Shown: positions 1 through 9,180, numbered from the stretch's first letter. The stretch is DNA of 64,000 nucleotides from Roseiarcus sp963824475 (GCA_963824475.1 CAWGPR010000007.1:310001-374000), one strand, 5' to 3'. The notes: generated from the letters alone by a model not told the origin. Translations and numbers: made by a program.

Positions 1-582
1 GTCCTTGCCGCGAATCAGTGCGTTGGCGACGCCGACGCCGACGATCGAGCCGATCAGGGTGTGCGAACTCGAGGCGGGAATGCCAAGCCACCACGTGCCC
101 AGGTTCCAGATGATCGCGGCGATGAGCAGCGCGAACACCATCGCGTATCCGGCGCTGGAGCCGACCTGAAGAATGAGCTCGACCGGCAGCAGCGAGACGA
201 TGCCGAAGGCCACCGCGCCACTCGAGGCCAAAACGCCGAGGAGATTCCAGCAGCCCGACCACACAACCGCAATCTGGGCCGGCAAAGCGTGGGTGTAGAT
301 GACGGTCGCGACGGCGTTGGCGGTGTCGTGGAAGCCGTTGACGAATTCGAAGCCGAGCGCGATCAGCATCGCAACGCCGAGCAGGAGGAACGGCAGAATC
401 GTCGTGGGTCCGCCGCCGGCCGCCGAAATGTCCGATCGGATCGAATAGGCCATGTAGAACAGGCCGAGGGCGAGGACGGCGAGGAGGATGAGCGCCAATC
501 GAATGTCGAACGGGTGATCGAGGTGCGGCTTCACCGGCGCTTCGGCGCCTGGGCCGAGTCGAGCGTCGAATGCGGCGGACAT
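1..582 (-). CDS. pit: Inorganic phosphate transporter, PiT family (C-terminus beyond window)
   Basis: This is the first 194 codons of a low-affinity phosphate permease that brings phosphate, as a metal-phosphate complex, across the inner membrane. I translated it from the ATG at 582. A cytoplasmic stretch of about 25 residues is followed by a membrane helix, then the family signature GFEFVNGFHDTANA at about residues 76-89. Near the cut edge comes the second conserved block, SSSHTLIGSIVGVG. The reading frame stays open to base 1, so the gene runs off the window. The family is known for Pi/H+ or Pi/Na+ symport; the direction of coupling cannot be read here. It diverges from the MFS gene that starts at 833, and the 250 bases between them hold both promoters. 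Confidence 0.93.
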   Translation of the reverse strand, partial: MSAAFDARLGPGAEAPVKPHLDHPFDIRLALILLAVLALGLFYMAYSIRSDISAAGGGPTTILPFLLLGVAMLIALGFEFVNGFHDTANAVATVIYTHALPAQIAVVWSGCWNLLGVLASSGAVAFGIVSLLPVELILQVGSSAGYAMVFALLIAAIIWNLGTWWLGIPASSSHTLIGSIVGVGVANALIRGKD

Positions 583-832
583 GAGGGCTCCTTGGCGCTT
601 TTCAGCCTCTTCTATCGCGAGCGGCTATGACAGGAATGTGAAGGTTGCGCCCAAGGCCGAGGCCCGCGCGCGGCCGATCGTGCCGATCGCGGGCCGCATA
701 CGACGGAAGTGGCATTGCCAAATCGCGGCGGATGGGCGATTTTCACTTCCGATCCGCGGAACAGCGGGCGCCCGGCCGTCCGAGGCGAGGAGCGATCGGC
801 GGCTTTGGCGAAGCAAGGGATGGAAGCGCCTG

Positions 833-2212
833 ATGAGCCTATTGTCGTTTCTCGACCGTAGCCATTCGATCGCCAAGCCGGGGTTCAACCGGTGGATGGT
901 CCCGCCTGCGGCCCTCTGCATTCACCTTTGCATCGGCCAGGTCTATGCCTTCAGCGTCTTCAATCTGCCGATGACCAAGCTGATCGGCATCGCCAAATCC
1001 GCTCCGGATGACTGGAAGCTCACCGAGCTCGGCTGGATTTTCTCCCTTGCTATTTTCTTCCTTGGCTTTTCCGCCGCAGTGCTCGGCCGCTGGGTCGAGG
1101 AAGGCGGGCCGCGCCGCACGATGTTCGCGGCCGCGCTGTGCTTCGGCGGCGGCTTTCTCGTCAGCGCCTACGGGGTGTGGATCCATCAGCTTTGGATCGT
1201 CTATCTCGGCTACGGCGTGCTCGGCGGCATCGGCCTGGGACTCGGCTACATTTCGCCGGTCTCGACCTTGATCAAATGGTTCCCCGACCGGCCGGGGATG
1301 GCGACCGGCATGGCGATCATGGGTTTCGGCGGCGGCGCGATGATCGCCTCCCCCCTTTCGGTCTGGCTCATGAGCGTGTTCTCGACGCCCACCCATGTCG
1401 GGGTCGCCAAGACCTTTGTGGTGCTTGGGATCGTCTATGCTGTCTTCATGCTGGTTGGGTCGGCGATCGTGCGCGTGCCGGCGTCGGGATGGAAGCCTGC
1501 AGGATTCGTTCCGGCGGCCCAGCCGCGGAAGCTGATCACCAACCGGGACGTCTATGTCTACCAGGCGCTGAAGACGCCGCAGTTCTGGCTGATCTGGATG
1601 GTGCTGTGCCTGAACGTGACGGCGGGAATCGGCGTGCTCGGCCAGGCTTCGGCGATGAGCCAGGAAATGTTCCCGGGCCGCGTCACCGCCGCCGCCGCCG
1701 GCGGTTTCGTCGGGCTGCTCAGCATCTTCAACATGGCTGGACGATTCTTCTGGGCCTCGACGTCCGATTATATCGGCCGCAAGAACACCTATTTCGTGTT
1801 CTTCGTTCTGGGATTTATTCTTTATGCGCTCGTGCCGTATTTCGGCGGCCACGGCAATCTGCCGCTGTTCATCCTATGCTTCCTCGTCATCATCAGCATG
1901 TATGGCGGCGGCTTCGCCACCGTGCCGGCTTACCTCAAGGACATGTTCGGCACGCGCTATGTCGGCGCGATCCACGGGTGGCTCATCACGGCGTGGTCGG
2001 TGGCCGGAGTGCTCGGCCCGGTCCTGGTCAACTACATCCGGCAATACCAGATCGACAGCGGCGTTCCGAAGGCCCAGGCCTATAATGTCACCATGTACAT
2101 CATGGCCGGGCTGCTGGTTGTCGGGTTCATCGCCAATTTTCTGATCCAGGCGGTCGACGACCGGCATCACATGGCGCTCGAGACGGTCGACGAGGCTGTC
2201 GGCGTGGCTTGA
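833..2212 (+). CDS. MFS transporter, oxalate/formate antiporter (OFA) family
   Basis: A 459-residue major facilitator carrier with about 12 membrane segments. The N-terminal helix carries the IGQVYAFSVFNLPMT stretch typical of the OFA family, whose best-known member, OxlT, exchanges oxalate for formate. An RxPRR-like loop follows helix 2 (EEGGPRRTMF), and the second half has SDYIGRKNTYF, the repeated MFS loop motif. The frame is open far upstream, but the ATG at 833 is chosen because the mature family begins just before the first helix. A purine-rich AAGGGA lies about 12 bases upstream. Oxalate/formate specificity is inferred from family resemblance only; other OFA members move other monocarboxylates. 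The small gene that follows 11 bases later is probably co-transcribed. Confidence 0.85.
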   Translation: MSLLSFLDRSHSIAKPGFNRWMVPPAALCIHLCIGQVYAFSVFNLPMTKLIGIAKSAPDDWKLTELGWIFSLAIFFLGFSAAVLGRWVEEGGPRRTMFAAALCFGGGFLVSAYGVWIHQLWIVYLGYGVLGGIGLGLGYISPVSTLIKWFPDRPGMATGMAIMGFGGGAMIASPLSVWLMSVFSTPTHVGVAKTFVVLGIVYAVFMLVGSAIVRVPASGWKPAGFVPAAQPRKLITNRDVYVYQALKTPQFWLIWMVLCLNVTAGIGVLGQASAMSQEMFPGRVTAAAAGGFVGLLSIFNMAGRFFWASTSDYIGRKNTYFVFFVLGFILYALVPYFGGHGNLPLFILCFLVIISMYGGGFATVPAYLKDMFGTRYVGAIHGWLITAWSVAGVLGPVLVNYIRQYQIDSGVPKAQAYNVTMYIMAGLLVVGFIANFLIQAVDDRHHMALETVDEAVGVA

Positions 2213-2223
2213 GGGAGGCGGAC

Positions 2224-2352
2224 ATGAGTTCTGACAACGACGGCGGCGGCACGACCTCCCTCGAGCTGGCCCTGGCCTGGGCCTTCGTCGGCATCCCGCT
2301 GCTGTGGGGCGTTTACGGGACTCTGGTCAACGCGCTGAAGCTCTTCCAGTAG
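2224..2352 (+). CDS. Single-helix microprotein, MFS transporter small subunit type
   Basis: A 42-residue ORF with a GGGAGG ribosome site directly upstream (about 2213-2218). After a polar Asp/Gly/Thr-rich N-terminus it has one membrane helix (LALAWAFVGIPLLWGVYGT) and a short LVNALKLF tail. Small proteins of this length and position are known directly downstream of OFA-type MFS carriers and are annotated as small subunits. Whether they bind the carrier is unproven. Spacing of 11 bases from the stop of the transporter gene argues for one mRNA. The coding call rests on the ribosome site, the clear helix and the conserved placement. Confidence 0.7.
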   Translation: MSSDNDGGGTTSLELALAWAFVGIPLLWGVYGTLVNALKLFQ

Positions 2353-2387
2353 GGGCGGGCGATCCGAGCTTCGCCCTGTCGGTCGCC

Positions 2388-2597
2388 TCAGGTTCGCGAC
2401 GAGCGCACGCTATTGATGAGCGACTCGCGTTCCTTGAGAAGCTCCGCAAGCTGCTCCTCTTGGTCGGCGATTCGGTCTGCGGCTCGCGTCTCGTCCTCAG
2501 CGCCGGAAAGAGCGGCGGCCTGCTCGGTCAGCTCCCTGATATTGTCGCGGACGATCGCGATGCGTTGGTCAAGTTCTTCAAGCGAAGCATAGGCCAT
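2388..2597 (-). CDS. Small coiled-coil protein downstream of purF
   Basis: A 69-residue acidic protein rich in Glu, Leu, Ala and Arg with heptad-like spacing from about residue 5 to 60 (DQRIAIVRDNIRELTEQAAAL and later EEQLAELLKERESLI), so it is predicted to be almost wholly alpha-helical coiled coil. Its ATG overlaps the TGA of purF by one base (TGATG), which implies translational coupling. Short proteins of this kind are common after purF in alphaproteobacteria, but I know no assigned function. It contains an intact CGACTCG heptamer at 2421-2427, useful as a control for the frameshift analysis described among the findings. Confidence 0.72.
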   Translation of the reverse strand: MAYASLEELDQRIAIVRDNIRELTEQAAALSGAEDETRAADRIADQEEQLAELLKERESLINSVRSSRT

Positions 2598-4087
2598 CAG
2601 CTCGCCTCCGCCAAAAGCGACAATTGCTGGCGCGCCGGATCACCGAACTGGTCGACGAGACGGGTGGGATAATCGCCGGTGAAGCAATGGTCGGTGAACT
2701 GCGGCTGTCTCGGGTTGCGGCCGGGATAGCCCATGGCGCGATAAATTCCGTCGATCGAGAGGAAGGCGAGACTGTCTGCGCCGACGAATCGCCGCATCTC
2801 CTCGAGGTCCATGCGGGCGGCGAGCAGCTGGTCGCGTTCGGGGGTGTCGATGCCGTAGAAGTCGGGATAGGCGATCGGCGGCGACGAGATGCGGAAGTGG
2901 ACCTCGCGCGCGCCGGCTTCCCGCATCATTTGCATGATCTTGATGCTGGTCGTGCCGCGCACGATCGAATCGTCGATCAGCACGATGCGCTTGCCCTCGA
3001 CGACTGTACGGTTGGCGTTGTGCTTCATCCGCACGCCAAGTTCGCGAATCGACTGGGTCGGTTGAATGAAGGTGCGCCCGACATAATGGTTGCGGATGAT
3101 GCCGAGTTCGAACGGCAGGCCGCATTCGCGCGCATAGCCCATCGCCGCGGGAACGCCCGAATCGGGGACCGGCACCACGACGTCGGCGTCAGCCGGGGCC
3201 TCGCGCGCCAATTCCGCTCCCATCGCCTTGCGGGCGTCGTAGACCGATCGGCCATGGACGATCGAATCGGGCCTGGCGAAATAGATGTACTCGAAGATGC
3301 AGGGCCGGGCCGGCTGCCTTGGCAGGGGGAAGAAGCTCTTCACCCCGTCGCCGTCGATCACCACAACTTCGCCGTTCTCGACGTCGCGGACGAATTTCGC
3401 TCCGATGATGTCGAGCGCGCAGGTCTCCGAGCACAGGATCGGGCTGCCGTCGAGTTCGCCAAGCACGAGCGGTCGGATGCCGAGCGGATCGCGCGCGCCG
3501 ATGAGCTTCTTGTTGGTCAGCGCCACGAGCGCGTAGGCGCCCTCGATCTCAGCCAGGGCCTCGACGAACCGATCGACGATCCTGGGCCGGCGCGAGCGGG
3601 CCGCGAGCAGCAGCACGACTTCGGTATCGGTCGTCGACTGGCAGATCGCGCCGCCGCGGATAAGCTCCCTTCGCAGCGTCAGCCCGTTGGTCAGATTGCC
3701 GTTATGAGCGACTGCAAGGCCGCCGGCCTCGAGTTCAGCGAACAGCGGCTGGACATTGCGCAGCACCGTCTCGCCGGTCGTCGAATAGCGCACATGGCCG
3801 ATCGCCGCCCGGCCCGGCAAGCGGTCGATCGTGGCCGCGTTGGAGAAGTGATCGCCGACCAGCCCCTGTCGGCGCTCCGAATGGAACCGCGCGCCGTCGA
3901 AAGCGACGATGCCGGCGGCCTCCTGGCCGCGATGCTGGAGCGCATGCAGCCCAAGCGCGACGATCGCCGCGGCGTCGGGATGATTGAAAATGCCAAAGAC
4001 GCCGCAGTGCTCGCGTAAGCGATCCTCGGCAGGCTCGAAGTCGGCTTCGCCCGACAGGTCTGAGGTTAATTCCAGCGTCGTTTGCAT
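2597..4087 (-). CDS. purF: Amidophosphoribosyltransferase
   Basis: PurF catalyses the committed step of purine synthesis, making phosphoribosylamine from PRPP and glutamine. The product is 496 residues. The N-terminal Ntn-type glutaminase domain has its nucleophile at Cys28 in EHCGVFGIF, so the first 27 residues look like a propeptide removed in maturation. The C-terminal phosphoribosyltransferase domain carries the PRPP loop VLIDDSIVRGTT and the upstream VVPVPDSGVPAAMGYA block. The ATG overlaps the stop of cvpA by one base, and the coiled-coil gene follows with the same overlap. The cvpA-purF order is widely conserved. No PurR site was recognised; the operon probably starts at cvpA or radA. 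Confidence 0.97.
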   Translation of the reverse strand: MQTTLELTSDLSGEADFEPAEDRLREHCGVFGIFNHPDAAAIVALGLHALQHRGQEAAGIVAFDGARFHSERRQGLVGDHFSNAATIDRLPGRAAIGHVRYSTTGETVLRNVQPLFAELEAGGLAVAHNGNLTNGLTLRRELIRGGAICQSTTDTEVVLLLAARSRRPRIVDRFVEALAEIEGAYALVALTNKKLIGARDPLGIRPLVLGELDGSPILCSETCALDIIGAKFVRDVENGEVVVIDGDGVKSFFPLPRQPARPCIFEYIYFARPDSIVHGRSVYDARKAMGAELAREAPADADVVVPVPDSGVPAAMGYARECGLPFELGIIRNHYVGRTFIQPTQSIRELGVRMKHNANRTVVEGKRIVLIDDSIVRGTTSIKIMQMMREAGAREVHFRISSPPIAYPDFYGIDTPERDQLLAARMDLEEMRRFVGADSLAFLSIDGIYRAMGYPGRNPRQPQFTDHCFTGDYPTRLVDQFGDPARQQLSLLAEAS

Positions 4088-4803
4088 CACTGCTTTGGCG
4101 CCGGAGCGAATGGAGCGTTCTTGTTGATCAAGGCGTCCAGCTTCTGCTTGTCGGTGGCGGAGCCGCTCGCTCCCGCCGCCGAATCCACTTTTTTCTGCGG
4201 CGGAGACGGAGTCGCGATGGGTGGATCGTCCGATGTCTTCGGCCGTGAGGCTGAATTGTCTGTCGGGGCGAAATCGTTCGCGGCCGCGTTGGCGCGTGAC
4301 TTGATCCAGCCGTCGATCGTCTGGGCCGCGTCCGAGGGCAGCAGGGCGACGATTCGATCGGCCGTCTCGGTGAGGACCGGCCGCGTCCTGGCGTTCTTGA
4401 CCCATTCTGGTTGCTGCTTCTCCGAAACCAGCCAGTTGAAGATGGCGAAGGCGACGACGGCAAGAAGAAACCCCCTCGCGACGCCGAACACAAAGCCCAG
4501 CGACCGGTCGAGGGCGCCAATCTTGCTGTCGAGGATCGCGTCGGACAGCCGAACGGTGAACAGCGACACGACGATCAAGGTGACGAAAAACACAATGGCC
4601 GCCGCGGCTGCCTGGGCGATGACCTCCTTATGGATATAGGGAGTGAGGTAAGGCATGACCATGGGGTAGAAGTAATAGGCGGCCGCAGCAGCCGCGGCCC
4701 ACGAGGCGATGGCGAGAACCTCGCGCGTGAACCCCCGCATCATGGACAACAGCGCCGAGACAAGAACGATGCCGAGGACCGCGAGATCGAGATAAGATGG
4801 CAT
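4087..4803 (-). CDS. cvpA: CvpA family membrane protein
   Basis: A 238-residue inner-membrane protein. Four hydrophobic segments fill the first 120 residues, beginning with YLDLAVLGIVLVSALLSMM and the family motif RGFTREVLAIASW. A long polar tail rich in Pro, Ser, Ala and Lys lies after residue 160. In Escherichia coli, CvpA is needed for colicin V production and bile/envelope stress tolerance; its molecular job is not settled. The ATG at 4803 is preferred over a TTG ten codons upstream because it directly precedes the first conserved segment. Its stop overlaps purF, so the two are translationally coupled. Confidence 0.9.
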   Translation of the reverse strand: MPSYLDLAVLGIVLVSALLSMMRGFTREVLAIASWAAAAAAAYYFYPMVMPYLTPYIHKEVIAQAAAAAIVFFVTLIVVSLFTVRLSDAILDSKIGALDRSLGFVFGVARGFLLAVVAFAIFNWLVSEKQQPEWVKNARTRPVLTETADRIVALLPSDAAQTIDGWIKSRANAAANDFAPTDNSASRPKTSDDPPIATPSPPQKKVDSAAGASGSATDKQKLDALINKNAPFAPAPKQ

Positions 4804-4893
4804 TTGCGAAAGAACCTCGTTGCGTGGGTGCAACGTCTTACGCGCCCTCTGCCGGCCGGCGCGAGCGCCTTATAGCCAAGCCGTCCCCGTTCG

Positions 4894-6315
4894 TCACCCC
4901 ATCGCGGACCGGACGTTGGCCCGCCCCGCCTTCGTCTCGACTGCGCTCGCGGCGATCAGCGCGACCAGCGCGGCCACGTTATCGATCGGGTGGGTGGCGA
5001 TATTGACGGGCTCGGCGGCCCCTCGCAGCGAGTGTGGCGCAAATGCGCGCGCAAACCCGAGCTTGGCGGCTTCCTTGAGCCGGAGCCCGGCGTGTGCAAC
5101 CGCGCGCGCCGAGCCCGACAACCCGATTTCGCCGAAATAGACCGCATCGCGCGGCAAACTCGCGCCGGTGAGCGAGGAAATGAGCGCCGCCGCCGCGGCC
5201 AGATCGGCCGCAGGCTCCATGATCCTCAGGCCCCCGGCGACGTTGAGATAGACGTCGTATTGGCCGAGCTTCATGCCCCCGTGGGCCTCGAGAACGGCGA
5301 GCACCATGGCCAATCGGCTCGGCTCCCAGCCGACAACGGCGCGGCGCGGCGTGCCGAACGTCGTCGGCGCGACCAAAGCCTGAATCTCGACCAGAAGTGG
5401 GCGCGCCCCTTCGACGCCGGCGAAGACCGCGGCGCCCGGATGGGCGCCCCCGTCGCGGTCCGCCAGGAACAGGGCAGAAGGGTTCGGCACCTCGGCGAGG
5501 CCGCCGCTGGTCATTTCGAACACGCCAACCTCGTCGGTCGCGCCGAAGCGGTTCTTGGCCGCGCGCAGCAGCCGGAAGGCGTGCGCGCCGTCGCCCTCGA
5601 AGGAGAACACCGCATCGACCATGTGCTCGACGACGCGCGGGCCAGCGATCTGGCCGTCCTTGGTGACGTGTCCAACCAGCAGCAAAGCCGCGCCGCTCGC
5701 TTTGGCGAAGTGGATCAGCGCCTGGGCCGAGCCGCGCACCTGGCTGACCGTGCCGGGCGCAGATTCGATCGCGTCGCTCCACATGGTCTGAATCGAATCG
5801 ATGACCACGAACTTCGGCGCGTCGCCCGAGCCCAGCGTCGCCACGATATCCTCGACGAATGTTTGCGCCGCGAGCTGGACCGGAGCGTCGGCGAGCCCGA
5901 GCCGGGCTGCGCGCAGACGCACCTGGGCGGTCGATTCCTCGCCCGAGACATAGACGACGCGACCGCCCGATCGCGCGACCGCCGCGCAGGCCTGGATCAG
6001 GAGGGTCGACTTGCCGATGCCCGGCTCGCCGCCAATCAGCGTCGCCGACCCCGGCACGAATCCGCCGCCGGCGACCCGATCGAGTTCGCCGACGCCGGTG
6101 ACGAGACGAGGCTCGGACTTGGTTGCGCCCGACAGGTCTTCAAGGGGAAACGGCCGGCCTGCCGCTCCCCGCCGGACGGCCGCGCCGCCGACCCCGAGGG
6201 CGGCTGCTTCCTCAATGATCGTATTCCACTCGCCGCAAGATTTGCATTTTCCCTGCCAGCGCTGAGTGATGGCGCCGCAGTTCTGGCAGACATAAGAAGA
6301 ACGAAACTTGGCCAT
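4894..6315 (-). CDS. radA: DNA repair protein RadA
   Basis: RadA is a RecA-like, DnaB-related helicase that drives branch migration during recombinational repair. The 473-residue product has the N-terminal zinc finger (Cys10, Cys13, Cys24, Cys27), a Walker A loop GGEPGIGKST at about 95-104, the RadA-specific KNRFG motif followed by TDEVGVFEM, and a C-terminal Lon-protease-like domain with GLRIMEPAADLA. Length is typical for the family (about 455-480). It lies upstream of cvpA on the same strand with a 90-base gap. A 501-codon open frame on the opposite strand is only a composition shadow of this gene. Confidence 0.97.
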   Translation of the reverse strand: MAKFRSSYVCQNCGAITQRWQGKCKSCGEWNTIIEEAAALGVGGAAVRRGAAGRPFPLEDLSGATKSEPRLVTGVGELDRVAGGGFVPGSATLIGGEPGIGKSTLLIQACAAVARSGGRVVYVSGEESTAQVRLRAARLGLADAPVQLAAQTFVEDIVATLGSGDAPKFVVIDSIQTMWSDAIESAPGTVSQVRGSAQALIHFAKASGAALLLVGHVTKDGQIAGPRVVEHMVDAVFSFEGDGAHAFRLLRAAKNRFGATDEVGVFEMTSGGLAEVPNPSALFLADRDGGAHPGAAVFAGVEGARPLLVEIQALVAPTTFGTPRRAVVGWEPSRLAMVLAVLEAHGGMKLGQYDVYLNVAGGLRIMEPAADLAAAAALISSLTGASLPRDAVYFGEIGLSGSARAVAHAGLRLKEAAKLGFARAFAPHSLRGAAEPVNIATHPIDNVAALVALIAASAVETKAGRANVRSAMG

Positions 6316-6734
6316 TTCGTCGAACTCGCAGGTTTGTCAGGACCTGTCGAGAGGCTTCGTTGGTGCTTCGCCGCTTTTCCCGCCGGAGGCGCCGTGCAGG
6401 CCTCCGCTGCGACAATACGCCATGTTCCCCGAGGGCCGTTGCGGCGCCATGAAGCCCCTCGCCGACGCTCGAGCGGGCGGCGCCAGGAGCCATGAAAGGT
6501 GCGACACAAGGTCACGGGTTTCGCGTCCGGATTTGCCTCGCAACGGCGCAAGAGGATTGCCATCGTGACGGAGGGACGCTCTCGCGCGCAGCCCTGCGGA
6601 TCGGCGCAGTCGTGCGACGATCGGCGTGAAACGGCTGTGGCGTCGATCGGGCGCTGGGGTTAGAACTAATGGCGCGGCGCGGGACGTTCTTTGGGCATGC
6701 GGCTAGGCGAGCCGCCTAGAGGCTGGGGGCCGGG
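6316..6734. other. Intergenic region between radA and ccoN with a leader hairpin
   Basis: No convincing gene is seen in these 419 bases; the open frames have no recognisable domain and poor starts. The region must carry the divergent promoters of radA and ccoNOQP. A perfect 7-bp stem (CTAGGCG, loop AGC, CGCCTAG) lies at 6703-6719, ending 15 bases before the ccoN ATG. A purine-rich ribosome site (GGGGGCCGGG) fills the gap. I looked for a TTGAT-N4-ATCAA FNR/FixK box and found none. Confidence 0.5.
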
Positions 6735-8384
6735 ATGCAGACGGAATCGCAATCAAAGTCGCTGTGGAGCGGCGAAATTGGGCTGGTCGGAGTCCTGGGA
6801 CTGCTTGGGCTCCTTTGCATCTATATCGCCGCCAACACGGTCGAACCCGCTTTCGCTTTCCATATGGGGCTCGGGGTGGTCGCCGCCGCGCTGGGCGTCT
6901 TCGCCATCTTCCAGCGCTTCAGCGCCCGTCCCGCGGAGCGGCCGCCGCTGGAAATCGGCGGATTGCCCAACTACAACTTCGCCCCCGTCAAGGTCGCGAC
7001 CCTGTTCGCCCTGTTCTGGGGCCTGGCCGGCATGGCGGTCGGGGTCTACATCGCGTCCGAACTGGCGTTTCCCGGCCTCAACATCGCGCCGTGGTTCAAC
7101 TTCGGCCGGCTAAGGCCCCTGCACACCTCGGCGGTGATTTTCGCTTTCGGCGGCAACGTGCTGCTGGCGACCTCGTTCTATGTTGTGCAGCGCACCTCGC
7201 GGGCGCGTCTGGCCGGTGATCTGGCGCCTTGGTTCGTCGTCCTCGGCTACAATTTCTTCATCCTCATCGCCGGCACGGGCTACCTGCTCGGCATCACCCA
7301 AAGCAAGGAATATGCGGAGCCCGAGTGGTACGCCGATCTCTGGCTGACGATCGTCTGGGTCGTCTACCTCCTGGTGTTCCTCGGCACGCTCCTTCGGCGC
7401 AAGGAGCCGCATATTTTTGTCGCCAACTGGTTTTACCTCGCCTTCATCCTCACCATCGCGATGCTGCACATCGGCAACAACGCCGCCGTGCCGGTGTCGA
7501 TCTTCTCGGCCAAATCCTATATCGCCTGGGGCGGCGTCCAGGATGCGATGTTCCAATGGTGGTACGGGCATAACGCGGTCGGCTTCTTCCTGACCGCCGG
7601 GTTCCTCGCCATCATGTACTATTTCGTGCCCAAGCGGGCGGAGCGGCCGATCTATTCCTATCGGCTCTCGATCATCCACTTCTGGTCGCTCATCTTCCTC
7701 TACATCTGGGCGGGCCCGCATCATCTCCACTATACGGCGTTGCCGGATTGGACGCAGACCTTGGGCATGACCTTCTCGGTCATGCTGTGGATGCCGTCAT
7801 GGGGAGGCATGATCAACGGGCTGCTCACGCTGTCGGGCGCGTGGGACAAGCTGCGCACCGACCCGGTGCTTCGGATGCTCGTGGTTTCGGTCGCCTTCTA
7901 CGGCATGTCGACCTTCGAAGGCCCGGCGATGTCGATCAAGTCGGTGAACTCGCTAGCGCATTACACCGACTGGGTCATCGGCCACGTGCATTCGGGCGCT
8001 CTCGGCTGGGTCGCGTTCGTATCGTTCGGCGCCGTCTATTGCATGGTGCCGTGGCTGTGGAACAAGCGCGAACTCTATTCGCTGCGCCTCGTCAACTGGC
8101 ACTTCTGGATCGCGACGCTCGGCATCGTGCTGTACATCACTTCGATGTGGGTGTCGGGCATCCTGCAAGGCCTGATGTGGCGCAGCTATACGCCGCAAGG
8201 CTACCTCGAATATTCGTTCATCGAGACCGTCGCGGCGATGCATCCCTTCTACGTCATTCGCGCGCTTGGAGGCACGCTGTTCCTCATCGCCTACTGCCTG
8301 ATGCTGTACAACGTTTACATGACGATCACGGCGTCCGAGGCGGCGGCGCCCGCCGCGCAGCCAGCGCTGCAGCCGGCGGAATGA
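6735..8384 (+). CDS. ccoN: cbb3-type cytochrome c oxidase subunit I
   Basis: CcoN is the catalytic subunit of the high-affinity cbb3 oxidase, with haem b and the haem b3-CuB centre. The 549-residue protein has about 12-14 membrane helices. Ligand motifs are visible: a haem His in RPLHTSAVIFAFGGN near residue 130, the WWYGHNAVGFF helix with the CuB His, the AGPHHLHYTALPDW pair of CuB histidines, and IGHVHSGALGWVAF with the haem histidines. The protein is slightly longer than many CcoN proteins (about 480-540) because of about 75 extra N-terminal residues that include two further helices. It is the first gene of ccoNOQP; the stop overlaps a non-preferred ATG of ccoO. Confidence 0.97.
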   Translation: MQTESQSKSLWSGEIGLVGVLGLLGLLCIYIAANTVEPAFAFHMGLGVVAAALGVFAIFQRFSARPAERPPLEIGGLPNYNFAPVKVATLFALFWGLAGMAVGVYIASELAFPGLNIAPWFNFGRLRPLHTSAVIFAFGGNVLLATSFYVVQRTSRARLAGDLAPWFVVLGYNFFILIAGTGYLLGITQSKEYAEPEWYADLWLTIVWVVYLLVFLGTLLRRKEPHIFVANWFYLAFILTIAMLHIGNNAAVPVSIFSAKSYIAWGGVQDAMFQWWYGHNAVGFFLTAGFLAIMYYFVPKRAERPIYSYRLSIIHFWSLIFLYIWAGPHHLHYTALPDWTQTLGMTFSVMLWMPSWGGMINGLLTLSGAWDKLRTDPVLRMLVVSVAFYGMSTFEGPAMSIKSVNSLAHYTDWVIGHVHSGALGWVAFVSFGAVYCMVPWLWNKRELYSLRLVNWHFWIATLGIVLYITSMWVSGILQGLMWRSYTPQGYLEYSFIETVAAMHPFYVIRALGGTLFLIAYCLMLYNVYMTITASEAAAPAAQPALQPAE

Positions 8385-8398
8385 GGAGCCCCGTACCC

Positions 8399-9163
8399 AT
8401 GAGCAGCTCCGGGCAGCCGCATCACAGCGGGTCGTTGTTCTCCAGGCATCAGCTGCTGGAGACCAATTCGATTTACCTCGTCATTGGCATTCTCATCATG
8501 GTCGCGATCGGCGGCCTGGTCGAGATCGTGCCGCTCTTCTACCTCAAGAGCACGCTCGAGACCGTTCAGGGCATGCGTCCTTACACGCCGCTCGAGCTCG
8601 CGGGCCGCAACATCTACGTGCGCGAGGGCTGCTACCTCTGTCACAGCCAGATGATCCGCGCGCTTCGCGACGAGGTGGAGCGCTATGGCCATTATTCGCT
8701 CGCCGCCGAGAGCATGTACGACCACCCGTTCCAATGGGGCTCCAAGCGCAACGGCCCGGATCTGGCGCGGGTCGGCGGCAAGTACACCGACGCCTGGCAG
8801 GTCGCGCATCTGATCGACCCGCGCTCGGTCGTGCCGCAATCGATCATGCCGACCTACGCCTTCCTGATGACGACGCCGCTCGACACGCGCGAACTCGTCG
8901 CCAACATCGAGACGAACCGGGAAGTCGGCGTTCCCTACACCGACGAGATGGTGAAGAACGCAATGGCCGACCTGACGGCGCAGGTGAATCCGGATTCGCC
9001 CGATGTGGCGGCGCTGCTCAAGCGCTACCCCAAGGCGGTGGTGCGCAAGTTCAACCCCGCTTCGCCCGACATCACCGAGGGAGACGCCGTCGTCGCCTAT
9101 CTGCAGATGCTGGGCACGCTGGTCGACTTCAAGCTCTACGACAACAAAGCCAATCTGCGCTGA
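8399..9163 (+). CDS. ccoO: cbb3-type cytochrome c oxidase subunit II (mono-haem)
   Basis: A 254-residue membrane-anchored cytochrome c that passes electrons to CcoN. One N-terminal helix (SIYLVIGILIMVAIGGLVEI) is followed by a periplasmic domain with a single haem-binding motif CYLCHSQM and the axial-Met region SIMPTYAFL. The ATG at 8399 is favoured because GAGGAG lies about 11 bases upstream; an ATG at 8381 overlapping the ccoN stop (ATGA) would add six residues. The chain carries the family's conserved ERYGHYSLA and HPFQWGSKRNGPDLARVG blocks. Confidence 0.96.
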   Translation: MSSSGQPHHSGSLFSRHQLLETNSIYLVIGILIMVAIGGLVEIVPLFYLKSTLETVQGMRPYTPLELAGRNIYVREGCYLCHSQMIRALRDEVERYGHYSLAAESMYDHPFQWGSKRNGPDLARVGGKYTDAWQVAHLIDPRSVVPQSIMPTYAFLMTTPLDTRELVANIETNREVGVPYTDEMVKNAMADLTAQVNPDSPDVAALLKRYPKAVVRKFNPASPDITEGDAVVAYLQMLGTLVDFKLYDNKANLR

Positions 9164-9180
9164 ACCTTGAGGGGCTTCCC

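Noticed and set aside
4990..6495. 501-codon open frame on the plus strand
   Set aside because: It lies antisense to radA, has extreme Arg/Ala/Gly composition and no domain; it is a GC-driven shadow.
6541..6734. FNR/FixK box upstream of ccoN
   Set aside because: No TTGA-N6-TCAA or near match was found on reading the region.
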